Shown here piece after piece: positions 14,682 to 22,912 of a stretch of DNA of 29,742 bases (positions are counted from its first letter, which is position 1; the number at the start of each line of letters is the position of its first letter). The stretch is from a virus. The notes under the pieces were generated by a model. It worked only from the letters and a program-made list of their open reading frames with translations. It made no database searches and was not told the origin of the DNA. The translations under genes and the position numbers were made by a program. The stretch spans positions 1-29,742 of IMG/VR virus record IMGVR_UViG_3300035180_000530. One strand, given 5' to 3'.

Positions 14682-15341
14682 TTAAACGCCCGTTGTAGGA
14701 GATAGAACAATTCGACCGTCTTTTGGCTGGCCGATACCAAAGGCCAAAATCAGCACAGACGCCATACTGACATGTGAAGCTGCGGTGCCTTCCGTCCAAC
14801 CCAATTCGTTCTGCAAAGACTCGCGCAATTCGCTTTTAGAGAAGCCACCAGCAAGTAGCAAGCTCAGCGCAACCCGCAACCATTCTGGCCCTGTCTCAGC
14901 GAGCGCATTGTGCCCTTCCGCGACGCCCTTCTTGATGCGCTCAAGCATTCCCGTTTTACACAGTGACAGCGCTACTTTCTGAGGCTTCACCGGCAACATA
15001 GCGATGACATGCTCTTCGTCTGCCGATATTTCAAATCTCACCTGGACGACGCGCGTTTTGCGCTCGACAGACTTCATGAGCGGCTGTTTGATGTTGCCTG
15101 GCGACATTTCAGCTTTGAGTTTTTCATCAGCCTGCTTCATCGCGCCTTGCGCGACCTTGCGTGCCACAGCGTGGCGCTTGAGCAAGTCCTGAACATTCAC
15201 AATGCCCTTGATCGCTTCGAGAGTCTCCAGCGAGGCGCTGGCGCATTGCTCGAAGGCGCAGCATTGCTGGCAGATTTCAGAATCGTGACTGAAAACGCTG
15301 GCTGCTGCAAAGCAAGCTGGCACATTTGTCGGTTTGCTCAT
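14682..15341 (-). CDS. Hypothetical protein with N-terminal Cys cluster and C-terminal helical domain
   Basis: A 219-residue protein. The N-terminus has a cysteine cluster (Cys10, then CQQCC around 24-28 and Cys33), a possible metal-binding knuckle. The middle is helical and lysine-rich. The C-terminal segment GGFSKSELRESLQNELGWTEGTAASHVSMASVL resembles a winged-helix or similar DNA-binding fold with a recognition helix. It overlaps the sigma-like gene by four bases, which suggests a shared role in transcription control, but no family is identified. Confidence 0.6.
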   Translation of the reverse strand: MSKPTNVPACFAAASVFSHDSEICQQCCAFEQCASASLETLEAIKGIVNVQDLLKRHAVARKVAQGAMKQADEKLKAEMSPGNIKQPLMKSVERKTRVVQVRFEISADEEHVIAMLPVKPQKVALSLCKTGMLERIKKGVAEGHNALAETGPEWLRVALSLLLAGGFSKSELRESLQNELGWTEGTAASHVSMASVLILAFGIGQPKDGRIVLSPTTGV

Positions 15342-15988
15342 ATCACATTCCTCTTGACCGCCTTAATTACTTCCCTCCTTGCAGAGCGAATGACTGAAGC
15401 CGGCAGCACATCGGCCTTCTCCAGCGCAGAACACACGAACGACAGGTTCAGCGAGCCACGGGCGCGAAGCTCTACGCCAACGCCACGGGCGTATTCCGCA
15501 TGTGCCTGTGCCGCAGAAAACTCGTGCTCCATGAACTCCGGCGGGTCAATAGCCATCTGCGCGATCATCGACGCAAGTGGCGACAAGTCCCCCAAGATTC
15601 TGACCGCAAGACGACCAGCGTCAATCTGATCCTCTACAGACGAAATGCCGCTGCATATAGTTTCTTCAATGTGGTTGCCGTCATTCAACCTGGCGTTCAT
15701 TTCCTCGAACGAATGAATCTTCAATTCAATCCGTTCTTTTTCGTAGTCTTCCGCGATACTATTGACCTTGCGGTAAGCTGCCGGCACAAAGTATGAAGAA
15801 AACCTGTTCCCACTTGCATCATCAAAGCGGTCGAAGGACTTGATGAACACTTCGGTCAATTCCTGCACCACATCCTCATATTCAATCGACGCCCCAATCG
15901 CTTGAAGTCTGCGAAAGCCCTTGCGAGCCACGGTATGAATCAAGCCGGTATTGTCGGCGTAGAATCGGTCAAAATTACTGCGATCCAC
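15338..15988 (-). CDS. Sigma-70 region 2-like factor, phage transcription factor candidate
   Basis: Possible RNA polymerase sigma factor directing phage gene classes. The protein (216 aa) begins with a region-2-like helix set: NTGLIHTVARKGFRRLQ, EYEDVVQELTEVFIKSFDRFD and GNRFSSYFVPAAYRKVNS. These match the order of the core-binding and -10-binding helices, including the EDVVQE and aromatic-rich segments. A clear region 4 is not evident; a C-terminal helical part (SALEKADVLPASVIRSARREVI) could replace it. It starts with GTG after GGGGGT. It sits just downstream of the CobS-like ATPase. It is an obvious candidate to read the recurrent motif (inference). Confidence 0.6.
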   Translation of the reverse strand: MDRSNFDRFYADNTGLIHTVARKGFRRLQAIGASIEYEDVVQELTEVFIKSFDRFDDASGNRFSSYFVPAAYRKVNSIAEDYEKERIELKIHSFEEMNARLNDGNHIEETICSGISSVEDQIDAGRLAVRILGDLSPLASMIAQMAIDPPEFMEHEFSAAQAHAEYARGVGVELRARGSLNLSFVCSALEKADVLPASVIRSARREVIKAVKRNVI

Positions 15989-16000
15989 CGTGACCCCCGA

Positions 16001-17176
16001 TCAGCCAAAGATTCTCTGTGCCAAGCCATCGCAGACCTCGCGGTCGATCTTGGACAGCTTATTGATGAAGGACAACGTAATGCCCTGACGAAAGCTGCCG
16101 CGCTTGACGCCGATCTTCGCGGCGTAGATTAAAGTACGCGGAGAAATCACGTCGCTGATTTTAGCGCCGTCGTATGCTTCGCGCACCAAGCCCGCAAACT
16201 CAACCATCTTGTCGGCGTCCTCTTTGACCAGACCGACGCGGTTTTGAAGAATCTGCGACTCAGCGGCTTTCTTCATGTATTGCTTGTGGATCACCATGCC
16301 GAAGCGGTCGTAGTTGGCCGCATTCTGAATGTTGGTGCCTTGATACAGCCCAGTCTCGTCGCCAGAGCCGTTGGTGTTGCCCGTCGCCACGAAACGAAAG
16401 TTCGGGTGCGGCTTGATGATACGGTTCGCGGCATCAGCCTCTTTAATCATCAATGGCTTACCTTCAAGAACGGCCTGATAGACAGAAGAGACGGACGGCA
16501 GCATGAAGTCGTATTCGTCAGCGCTATACATCCAGCCGTTAATCATCGCCAACGGTAGCGGCCCCAGTTCGAACACGGTATGACCGCCCTTCACGGTCCA
16601 CTGACCAACGATGTGGCTTTCTTCCGTGTTGACCGTGTGCTGAACGCGCATAAACTCACGCCCGGTACGCGCCGCAATCTGCTCAAACAGTTCAGACTTA
16701 CCCGAACCCTTGTGGCCCCAGACGTAGCAAGGAATGTTCAATTCCAGCGCCAGAATCACATTCTTTAGTTCGTCGATGTCATACACGTAGTCATCAGATG
16801 CCGCCGGCACCATGTCGGGGAAATCGCCCGATGTAATCACGGAAATGAGGATGGGGTCGCCCTTGCTGGACTTCGCGGCCTTAACGTTGCCCAAGTTAAA
16901 GACTTCATGCAACGCCTTCTTGACTACCGAACCACTCGGCATCAGTTTAGTCACAGACGCGGCGGTGCCAGCCATTTCCAGCATGCGCTCTTCTGATACA
17001 GCTTTGGCGGCGCGTTTTTCTGCGAGTTTTCGCTTCGCCATTTCAGACATCAGCGGCGCTTCGGGAAACTTGGCGATGTAACTATTCAACGTTTCTTCGG
17101 GATGGTCATTCTTAAGGTGCAACTGCACGGAATGAATTTGAGCATTGCACAATTGGCAAGTTATTTTGTCGGTCAT
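16001..17176 (-). CDS. CobS-like MoxR-family AAA+ ATPase with N-terminal zinc finger
   Basis: AAA+ ATPase related to the cobaltochelatase CobS subunit; in phages its true job is unknown. The protein (391 aa) starts with a zinc-finger-like ITCQLCNAQIHSVQLHLKNDH, followed by a ROS/MucR-like pattern (ETLNSYIAKFPEAPLMSE). The ATPase has Walker A GHKGSGKSE near residues 155-162, a Walker B-like MYSADEYDF and sensor-type FVATGNTNGSGDETG. ATG 17176 is preferred over 17179 because GGAGG is five bases away instead of two. Downstream of the CobT-like gene, it forms the usual MoxR + VWA pair. Its promoter gap contains a motif copy. Confidence 0.88.
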   Translation of the reverse strand: MTDKITCQLCNAQIHSVQLHLKNDHPEETLNSYIAKFPEAPLMSEMAKRKLAEKRAAKAVSEERMLEMAGTAASVTKLMPSGSVVKKALHEVFNLGNVKAAKSSKGDPILISVITSGDFPDMVPAASDDYVYDIDELKNVILALELNIPCYVWGHKGSGKSELFEQIAARTGREFMRVQHTVNTEESHIVGQWTVKGGHTVFELGPLPLAMINGWMYSADEYDFMLPSVSSVYQAVLEGKPLMIKEADAANRIIKPHPNFRFVATGNTNGSGDETGLYQGTNIQNAANYDRFGMVIHKQYMKKAAESQILQNRVGLVKEDADKMVEFAGLVREAYDGAKISDVISPRTLIYAAKIGVKRGSFRQGITLSFINKLSKIDREVCDGLAQRIFG

Positions 17177-17254
17177 CATTACCTCCTTGAAAAAACTTAA
17201 AATGCAGCATTGCTGCGACAGAACAGATATTAAAGAAAGTCATCAGGAAACACA

Positions 17255-17271
17255 AGTCACCGATGACTTAT
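17255..17271 (-). promoter_or_regulatory. Recurrent motif copy upstream of CobS-like gene
   Basis: The minus strand reads ATAAGTCA-TCGG-TGACT, 79 bases before the ATG. No -10 hexamer follows. The rest of the 152-base gap (17177-17328) holds the SD and no gene. Confidence 0.55.
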
Positions 17272-17328
17272 TCTTACAGATTGCCTATTGCCTAAACCGA
17301 AAGCGTTTTGTTAATAGCCCGCCTCTTG

Positions 17329-19374
17329 TTAGCCTCGCGTCAACAAAAGGTGCTTCAGTTCACGGACGACACGATCCGGCAATTCACTGACATCGTTGAT
17401 GACCAAGTTCTTTGGATAGAACTTTCGTACTTCATCCGTCATGATGCCAATGCCGACGATATTGATACCTGTCTTAGCAATGTCTCCAACCACCTTTTTC
17501 AAGTGTGTGGCGAGTGTATACGTGTCACCGTTCGCGTTTGGAGCGCCATCAGACAGCACAATCATCACTTTGCCAGCTTCGCGGCGGGCAAGCAGACGCC
17601 TAGCAGCCACTTCGAGGCATTCGCCGTCAATGTTATTGCGCAAGATGCGCGAGTTTGGCAACCAACCGAAGCGTTCCTTCACGTCCGTTTTAAGACGCTC
17701 GTTAAAGCCCTTGAGAATAGGCATGTAGAGACTTTCGACGCGAGTAAATGACCGCCCAATCTTCCGTATCTCTTCGTTGAGCGTCTCATAATCGACGGCT
17801 GGCTGACCCGTGGTGAAGCAGATCACTTCGTTCGAAATGCCGATGCGCTCAAGCACGGACGACAATGCATACGCAGCTTGCGTAGCCAGATGAACTTTTG
17901 CGCCTCTCATTGAGCCGGAGGCATCGACGACAAGCTCGACAGCCACATCCTTGCTCGTGGACTCCTGGCGCCTGCGAAATACGCGACCATCATCTACCGC
18001 GAGACGCGCGAGGTTTGCGGCATGCAGTCGGCCAGAGCGACGGCCCGCTTCCCATGTCGCCAACGAACGCGCGGCAATGGCGCGTTCCAAATCCTTCTGA
18101 AGCGGACCGACCATGTGGTCAACCTTGTCGGAGAGTTCGACCAACATGGCTGAATCGTACCCGCTGCCAATCTTGAGCGGCTCGACGATATCGCCCTCTT
18201 TGGTATAGACCAGATATGAGGACTCTTTTGCCGCGACCGATGCGGCGTTGGAAATAATGCTGCTCAAGGCACTATCAAAGCCATTCTTGTTCTCCTTGTC
18301 GATTTCGGCCCATACAGCTCCAGTATCGCCCGTTTCGAATTTAGTGCCTTGCGCACCTTCGCCGTCGCCACCATCGCCACCACCATCGCCACCACCATCG
18401 CCTTCACCATCGCCTTCACCATCGCCTTCGCCTTCATCAGAACTTTCTTCTTCCGATTCATTCTCGTCTTCGTCTTCGCCGGCGTCTTCTTTTTCGCTTT
18501 CATCCTCTTTCTTTTCGGACTTATCACCCTCGCCCTCGCCCTTTTCATCGGACTCCTTATCCGGTTTCGCTTCAGCTTCGGACTCAGACTCTTCAGTCTC
18601 TTCGGACTTAGAAGCGCCCTTCTTGTCTTTGGACTTCTTCTCGCCCTTCTTTGACTTGCCCTTGCTGGTCTTGGCTTCGCCCTTCTCTTTACCATCGTCG
18701 TCACCCTCTTTATCAGAAGGCTTCTCGCCCTTGCTATTTTCGCCGGAACGCAGACGACTTTCGATTTCTTTAGCCAAGTCAAGACAGGCTTGCGTCGAGC
18801 TGGCCGCTTCGATCTGCGGCTCCAGGTCGGCGATCTTGTCATAGATACCTTGAACGATATGCATCTTGTCTTTCATGTACTCCTTAAAGACGAACTGACC
18901 AGCCATTGCGCGAATAAGCGGCACCATCAACACGGCGATCACCTTATTAGCATCACCGGCGGCGGCGGCCTCTTGCATCATTGGCGTGCTATATTTGTCG
19001 AGAAAGAACTTGCCAGTTACAGATAGGTTGTGACCTGAACCCGTGAAGCGCTGCGCCATCGCCTTTTCGATACGCGCGTCTTCGAGCATATTGAGCATCG
19101 ACTTAGCGCCGATCTTCTCAGCTTCTCCGATCAACGTGAAGTCCGAAAACATGATGTGCGCGACCTCGTGATCCAAGAAACCTTGAATTGCCATGCACAA
19201 TTCTTCAGTGGCGTTATCCGGTAGGTACGGCAGATTGACAACAGTCGGACGACCCTTGTGATCGCACTTCACGTAAGCGTTAATTCCACGCTGAGTTACC
19301 GTGATTCCCTTGCCAGAAAGCATTTGAGTTATTTTCACAACCGCATCGCGGAGCAACATTACACGTTCATTCAT
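17329..19374 (-). CDS. CobT-like VWA-domain protein with zincin-like motif and charged low-complexity linker
   Basis: Partner of the CobS-like ATPase, probably part of a MoxR/VWA remodelling machine. The protein (681 aa) has an HEVAH motif at residues 69-73 (a HExxH zincin-type motif seen in phage CobT-like proteins). A very charged Lys/Glu/Ser/Gly linker runs from about residue 211 to 341, including GDGEGDG repeats. The C-terminal VWA domain has the MIDAS motif DASGS at 484-488 and a later LSDGAPN. CobT's role in cobalt insertion is not expected in a phage. The SD is GAGGGG. A motif copy abuts that SD. The repetitive linker makes long antisense frames that are not genes. Confidence 0.9.
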   Translation of the reverse strand: MNERVMLLRDAVVKITQMLSGKGITVTQRGINAYVKCDHKGRPTVVNLPYLPDNATEELCMAIQGFLDHEVAHIMFSDFTLIGEAEKIGAKSMLNMLEDARIEKAMAQRFTGSGHNLSVTGKFFLDKYSTPMMQEAAAAGDANKVIAVLMVPLIRAMAGQFVFKEYMKDKMHIVQGIYDKIADLEPQIEAASSTQACLDLAKEIESRLRSGENSKGEKPSDKEGDDDGKEKGEAKTSKGKSKKGEKKSKDKKGASKSEETEESESEAEAKPDKESDEKGEGEGDKSEKKEDESEKEDAGEDEDENESEEESSDEGEGDGEGDGEGDGGGDGGGDGGDGEGAQGTKFETGDTGAVWAEIDKENKNGFDSALSSIISNAASVAAKESSYLVYTKEGDIVEPLKIGSGYDSAMLVELSDKVDHMVGPLQKDLERAIAARSLATWEAGRRSGRLHAANLARLAVDDGRVFRRRQESTSKDVAVELVVDASGSMRGAKVHLATQAAYALSSVLERIGISNEVICFTTGQPAVDYETLNEEIRKIGRSFTRVESLYMPILKGFNERLKTDVKERFGWLPNSRILRNNIDGECLEVAARRLLARREAGKVMIVLSDGAPNANGDTYTLATHLKKVVGDIAKTGINIVGIGIMTDEVRKFYPKNLVINDVSELPDRVVRELKHLLLTRG

Positions 19375-19385
19375 TTATTTCCCCT

Positions 19386-19402
19386 CGTCATTAGTGACTG
19401 AT
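19386..19402 (-). promoter_or_regulatory. Recurrent motif variant abutting SD of CobT-like gene
   Basis: The minus strand reads ATCAGTCA-CTAA-TGACG followed by AGGGG, the SD. One base of the flank differs from the usual ATAAGTCA. Confidence 0.45.
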
Positions 19403-19409
19403 GTTTCAC

Positions 19410-19423
19410 ATCATACGTATGAT
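19410..19423. promoter_or_regulatory. 14-bp perfect palindrome upstream of CobT-like gene
   Basis: ATCATACGTATGAT is self-complementary over 14 bases. It lies between the terminator (19468-19493) and the motif copy at 19386-19402, in a gap of 139 bases (19375-19513) with no gene. It may be an operator; this copy is not repeated elsewhere in the window as far as I can see. Confidence 0.35.
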
Positions 19424-19467
19424 TGTCAGGAATCACAACTTCACAATTCACATTTCCTAAACGCAAC

Positions 19468-19493
19468 AAAAAAGCGAGCGCAAGGCTCGCTTT
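19468..19493 (-). terminator. Intrinsic terminator after small membrane-protein gene
   Basis: The minus strand reads AAAGCGAGC, a five-base loop CTTGC, then GCTCGCTTT continuing into six T in all. This gives a nine-pair stem plus U tract, 20 bases after the stop of the 92-aa gene. Confidence 0.88.
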
Positions 19494-19513
19494 CGAAATG
19501 CCGATTATCACAG

Positions 19514-19792
19514 TTACGCGCTTTTTTCCTTCTCTGGATGTTGGTGAAGTTCAGCAAGCAATCGCGCATACTCAAGCGCGTTACGCTCACCCACCTCTAC
19601 TATTTCTCGTGCCGTCTCATGAAGACCGGCGACGTGATCCGCGAACTCGCCGTAATCAACCACGCTGCGCGAGAATACCAGCGCAACAATCAGCGCGATG
19701 GCGCTGATGTATTGCCACGGGCCGAGAACCATAGCGAAAAAGACCAGAACTAACACCCACATAATGCGATAAATCCATTTAGCGATAATCAT
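19514..19792 (-). CDS. Small membrane protein, function unknown
   Basis: A 92-residue protein with two hydrophobic segments (about residues 4-24, IYRIMWVLVLVFFAMVLG, and 28-42, YISAIALIVALVFS) and a soluble acidic/helical C-terminus with HETAREIVEVGERNALEYARLLAEL. Two membrane spans with a cytoplasmic or periplasmic coil are plausible; a lysis or membrane-anchoring role cannot be decided. A strong AAGGAGG precedes the ATG, and a terminator follows the gene. Confidence 0.65.
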   Translation of the reverse strand: MIIAKWIYRIMWVLVLVFFAMVLGPWQYISAIALIVALVFSRSVVDYGEFADHVAGLHETAREIVEVGERNALEYARLLAELHQHPEKEKSA

Positions 19793-19817
19793 GCGACCTC
19801 CTTTAGTAATAACTATC

Positions 19818-20033
19818 TCAAGATGCTGCTTGCGATTCCTCTTGCGATGACGGTTTCTTTTCCAACTTGCGCGTGATAACTTCGAGGAATCGCGTCATGG
19901 CAAACAACGGCACCTCGTTCCCGTTTCTGTCAACCACCTGAACAATGCCGCCGATACCCACAACCAGCGTTCGCGATGTCCAGGGGAATGTCAGCTTGAG
20001 CGCTTCAAACTCCGCCTGACTCATTTCATTCAT
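19818..20033 (-). CDS. Hypothetical protein, 71 aa
   Basis: A short protein (MNEMSQAEFEALKLTFPWTS, then VVGIGGIVQVVDRNGNEVPLFAM) with a small beta-rich core and a charged Gln/Ser-rich tail. The ATG shares its A with the ligase stop (TAATG), so the gene is coupled to the ligase. An alternative start three codons in (MSQAEF) is possible. No family is recognised. Confidence 0.55.
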   Translation of the reverse strand: MNEMSQAEFEALKLTFPWTSRTLVVGIGGIVQVVDRNGNEVPLFAMTRFLEVITRKLEKKPSSQEESQAAS

Positions 20034-21409
20034 TATGCGGCCCTCACGGCAGATTCAAACTGATCGCGAACCCGTTGCAGACTATCTGGCTCAGTCTTAT
20101 CGACGCGATAATCGCCTTCAGCCATGCGCGGCAGAAACAGTGAGTGAAACTCATTGCTTTCGGATGGAAGCAGAATTGAATTGGCCCGCACAACGATGAT
20201 GCGGTCGATGTAGTCACTTGGATTAGCATCTACCCTGTCACGGAGCTTCTCGTTCTTGACTGCCACGTTCACCTGAAGCTGGCCGCAACTCGTCACGCAT
20301 GTAAATGAACCGGCTCGGCCTTCTGTCTTAGTACCTGGACTACCCAGAACAATGCCGACGATTTTAAGGTCAACGTCCACTTCCAACTTGAACTTGATCT
20401 GCTCCTTGCTGGTGCCATCCCTCCATATAGCTTCGGGATGCTTGATTACCGTGCCTTCTTTACCACTCGCCAGCAATTCGCGGTAATGCGCGAGCGCATC
20501 GGATAAGGAGCGCACGATCTTGGTCGGAATCAGCGCGATAGAGCTGCCAGGCACCGCCTTCAGTTGCTTGATTACGCCCGTAATGCGCTGACGATAGGCG
20601 ACCTTGTACCTACCCTTCGTTACGACGGCATTCAACGGGATTTGGTCCCAGACAAAGTACATCGGCTTTTCGTTCTCGAAAAAATTACCGCCGCTCAACA
20701 CGCTGTTCAGAATGCCGTTGCCGATCTGGCGCTCACACACCACACCATCACGCAACACGACAATCTCGCCGTGATTCTGGCAACCTTCGGCCAGGCGTGC
20801 GCGAACCTCGTTCGTCAGCGTCTCGAACTTCTCGATAGGGAACTCGGAACCCTGACGTGATGTGATTCGCACCAGACCGCCGTATTCGTGATCGACATTG
20901 GCGAACATACCATCGGCCTTCTCCTGGCTGAACACGCCATCCTCCCACGGCCAAGTAGCGAGGTCGACGTCTTTGGTCAAGGAGCAGCGCATGTAGGGGA
21001 AGTCTGGAATCAAACCCTTGACCGCCTTGTTGCAAGTCGATTCAGAGAAGCCGGCGCGGAGATCCTTCTTGACGATGCGACAAAGCAGTTCGGCTGAATC
21101 TTCAGTCAGGCGCTTGAACTCAGCCTCGATAGCGGATCGCGCGGCTGCGCCGGTAAGGCTTCGCGCAATCAGGGCGTCGAGAATCTTCCATGTCTTGTCG
21201 TCAAATTCGACCCCATCGCCTTTCTGCGCCCATTTGCCGCGCGGGTTTTCTGGAATGATGCCGTAAGTCTTGAACGGATTGTAGGCATATTCAAGAACGC
21301 GAACAAAGCTCGGAAAGGCGCTGAACTGTTTGACCAGCAGCTCCTTCTCATTCTTACTCGCTGTGCTGGCGATGCGCTCGATAGCAGCATAAATTTCGCT
21401 TGAGTTCAT
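20033..21409 (-). CDS. ATP-dependent DNA ligase
   Basis: Seals nicks between Okazaki fragments and in recombination. The protein (458 aa) has the nucleotidyltransferase motifs in order: motif I EKADGMF with Lys164 as the adenylated residue, motif III-type HGEIVVL near residue 213, motif IIIa YFVWDQIP at 251-258, motif IV EGTVIK at 318-323 and motif V IKFKLE at 338-343. An OB-fold C-terminal domain follows (LKIVGIVLGSP, SFTCVTSCG, VRANSI). The N-terminal helical region resembles the T4-type ligase. The start overlaps the stop of the 111-aa gene and the stop overlaps the next gene. Confidence 0.93.
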   Translation of the reverse strand: MNSSEIYAAIERIASTASKNEKELLVKQFSAFPSFVRVLEYAYNPFKTYGIIPENPRGKWAQKGDGVEFDDKTWKILDALIARSLTGAAARSAIEAEFKRLTEDSAELLCRIVKKDLRAGFSESTCNKAVKGLIPDFPYMRCSLTKDVDLATWPWEDGVFSQEKADGMFANVDHEYGGLVRITSRQGSEFPIEKFETLTNEVRARLAEGCQNHGEIVVLRDGVVCERQIGNGILNSVLSGGNFFENEKPMYFVWDQIPLNAVVTKGRYKVAYRQRITGVIKQLKAVPGSSIALIPTKIVRSLSDALAHYRELLASGKEGTVIKHPEAIWRDGTSKEQIKFKLEVDVDLKIVGIVLGSPGTKTEGRAGSFTCVTSCGQLQVNVAVKNEKLRDRVDANPSDYIDRIIVVRANSILLPSESNEFHSLFLPRMAEGDYRVDKTEPDSLQRVRDQFESAVRAA

Positions 21410-21744
21410 TACGCTGACTCCGCTTTCGCCGCGAGTTCTTCCTTGAAGCGGGCAAAGCCAGCGTGTGCGCGACTCTTCATGTCTTTCGTGACATCCTCCA
21501 ACATTAAATCAATGACTGCCTCATTCTGAACACTAATCGCCATCATTGTCACCAAGTCTGCCGCCGTCAGTGCAGCGGCCAGCGTCACCGCGACGATAGA
21601 CGACGCGCCTGACACGTCGCCATTTTCCAACAAGATTTGACTTTGTTTGGACATCATCACCAATGCCTTACTGACATTGGCGTTAAATTCGTCAAGGTCA
21701 GTCTCAATCAGACTCTGTTTGTTTTCTTGCGTTTGCTCACTCAT
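21409..21744 (-). CDS. Hypothetical helical protein, 111 aa
   Basis: Mostly alpha-helical and slightly acidic (VSKALVMMSKQSQILLE, IVAVTLAAALTAADLVTMMAI, MLEDVTKDMKSRAHAGF). The central alanine-rich helix is amphipathic more than clearly membrane-spanning. AAGGAGAG precedes the ATG with good spacing. The gene sits in an operon between the 219-aa repeat protein and the ligase. No domain is recognised. Confidence 0.6.
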   Translation of the reverse strand: MSEQTQENKQSLIETDLDEFNANVSKALVMMSKQSQILLENGDVSGASSIVAVTLAAALTAADLVTMMAISVQNEAVIDLMLEDVTKDMKSRAHAGFARFKEELAAKAESA

Positions 21745-21762
21745 GGCTTACTCTCCTTGTGG

Positions 21763-22422
21763 TTAAATTACGGGTTGTTTTGCGGCCAAGCGCATTCTTG
21801 CAATCTCGACCATACTCATACCGGCCTTGACCGACACGTTCTCTACTTCGGGTTTCGGCTGTTGTGCCGAAGCAGTGATTGACGCAACTGACCTTTCTTC
21901 AACCGGCTTCTGCGACGAACACTCCAGCTCATTAGATACCGCATTCGCTTGCAGCGAGGCATTGAGAGCATCAGCGTAGTCTCCAGCCTTCACGTCGAGA
22001 AAATGCTCTTCCTTCTTCGGTGCGGATTTTGCAAAACGCTCTTCCTTCTTCGGTGCGGGTGCTGATTTTGCGATGTTCGGCGCGTGCTGCTTGGAGCGCT
22101 CGCTGACCACTGGCCTTACCTTCGCGTCTCGCCCCTCGTTAAACTCTTGCAACTTGTCGCGATGAACGAAATAGATCGCCCTGCCTGCCTCAAGCTCTTC
22201 CTTTCGCAGCGCCAGCGCCTTGCATGTCTTGTGACGAATAGCCATTTCGCATTCGGATCCGTGCAGCGTACCATCGCGTTTCAGCGCGTTGGCCTTGTTA
22301 AGACAGACGGCGTAATTCGGGCGATGACCGACCACAGCGCAATCGTCCAAGTAGTAGGCATTGATGCCGCCCTCGCTCATCTTTGGCGGATAAACCATTT
22401 CATCTACAAATTGTTCGCTCAT
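21763..22422 (-). CDS. Hypothetical protein with internal KKEE-type repeat
   Basis: A 219-residue protein. The N-terminal half (about 1-95) is compact and contains several Cys (CAVVGHRPNYAVCLNKANALK, SECEMAIRHKTCKALALRKEELEAGRAIYF). The second half is low-complexity and includes the repeat APAPKKEERFAKSAPKKEEHF, made by a direct DNA repeat. The end (SMVEIARMRLAAKQPVI) is helical. GAGGAGAG precedes the ATG and overlaps the end of the WGR gene. The function is unknown. Confidence 0.6.
   Translation of the reverse strand: MSEQFVDEMVYPPKMSEGGINAYYLDDCAVVGHRPNYAVCLNKANALKRDGTLHGSECEMAIRHKTCKALALRKEELEAGRAIYFVHRDKLQEFNEGRDAKVRPVVSERSKQHAPNIAKSAPAPKKEERFAKSAPKKEEHFLDVKAGDYADALNASLQANAVSNELECSSQKPVEERSVASITASAQQPKPEVENVSVKAGMSMVEIARMRLAAKQPVI
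22005..22071 (-). repeat. Direct repeat within the 219-aa gene
   Basis: Two copies of a block (gctcttccttcttcggtgcg followed by gattttgc, read on the plus strand) begin at 22005 and 22038. The second carries a six-base insert. The repeat is in frame and duplicates the peptide KSAP..KKEE. Confidence 0.8.
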
Positions 22423-22432
22423 TTATCTCTCC

Positions 22433-22912
22433 TCACCACGAACCCCAATCATCGCTGCGCTCAAGTTCGGGTGTCGACTCTTCATCCACAACGTCGTTCA
22501 CAACGTCGTCCACAAGAGCGTAGCCCGAAGGCAAAGCAACAAATTTTACGACATCTAGCGCCGATATAATTTTGTCGGCGGTGTCTGTGTTGTAATGCGA
22601 TACCAATGTCGAACGCAGCGCATTCATATCTATGTTACTCTTTACGCCATGCAGCCCAAATGTCTCTCTAGTGATGTCGTAAGAATGGCTTCTTTTCTCG
22701 CGCAGAATCTTTCCCGCCGCATCTTGACATTGCCGAATATCGTTATACGCCTCGATTTTCGTTCGACCACCACCGTACTTAAAATTAAGATTTCCCCATC
22801 GTCTTACTAGAACAAACTTCTTTGCAGTCACATTGTAAAATTCGATTACCTCATAGAATTTTGTATAGCCGCCACCGTGTTTGAGGTATCGAGCCTCCAC
22901 CAAAATTTCCAC
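22433..22912 (-). CDS. WGR-domain protein with acidic Trp-ended tail
   Basis: A 159-residue protein whose first half matches the WGR domain: KFYEVIEFYN, then FVLVRRWGNLNFKYGGGRTKIEAYNDIRQCQDAAGKILREKR. WGR domains (in PARPs and some bacterial proteins) bind DNA ends or nicks. The WGR tripeptide itself reads WGN. The C-terminus is acidic and ends DDWGSW, like the protein-docking tails of SSB proteins. It starts with GTG after GGAGG. It lies next to the primase. A role at nicks or forks is plausible but inferred. Confidence 0.65.
   Translation of the reverse strand: MEILVEARYLKHGGGYTKFYEVIEFYNVTAKKFVLVRRWGNLNFKYGGGRTKIEAYNDIRQCQDAAGKILREKRSHSYDITRETFGLHGVKSNIDMNALRSTLVSHYNTDTADKIISALDVVKFVALPSGYALVDDVVNDVVDEESTPELERSDDWGSW

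Noticed and set aside
18248-18844. Long plus-strand frame rich in Ser-Pro (PSPSPS) opposite the CobT-like gene
   Set aside because: It is the antisense reading of the repetitive GDGEGDG/Lys-Glu linker codons. It lacks an SD, and the opposite frame has clear domains.
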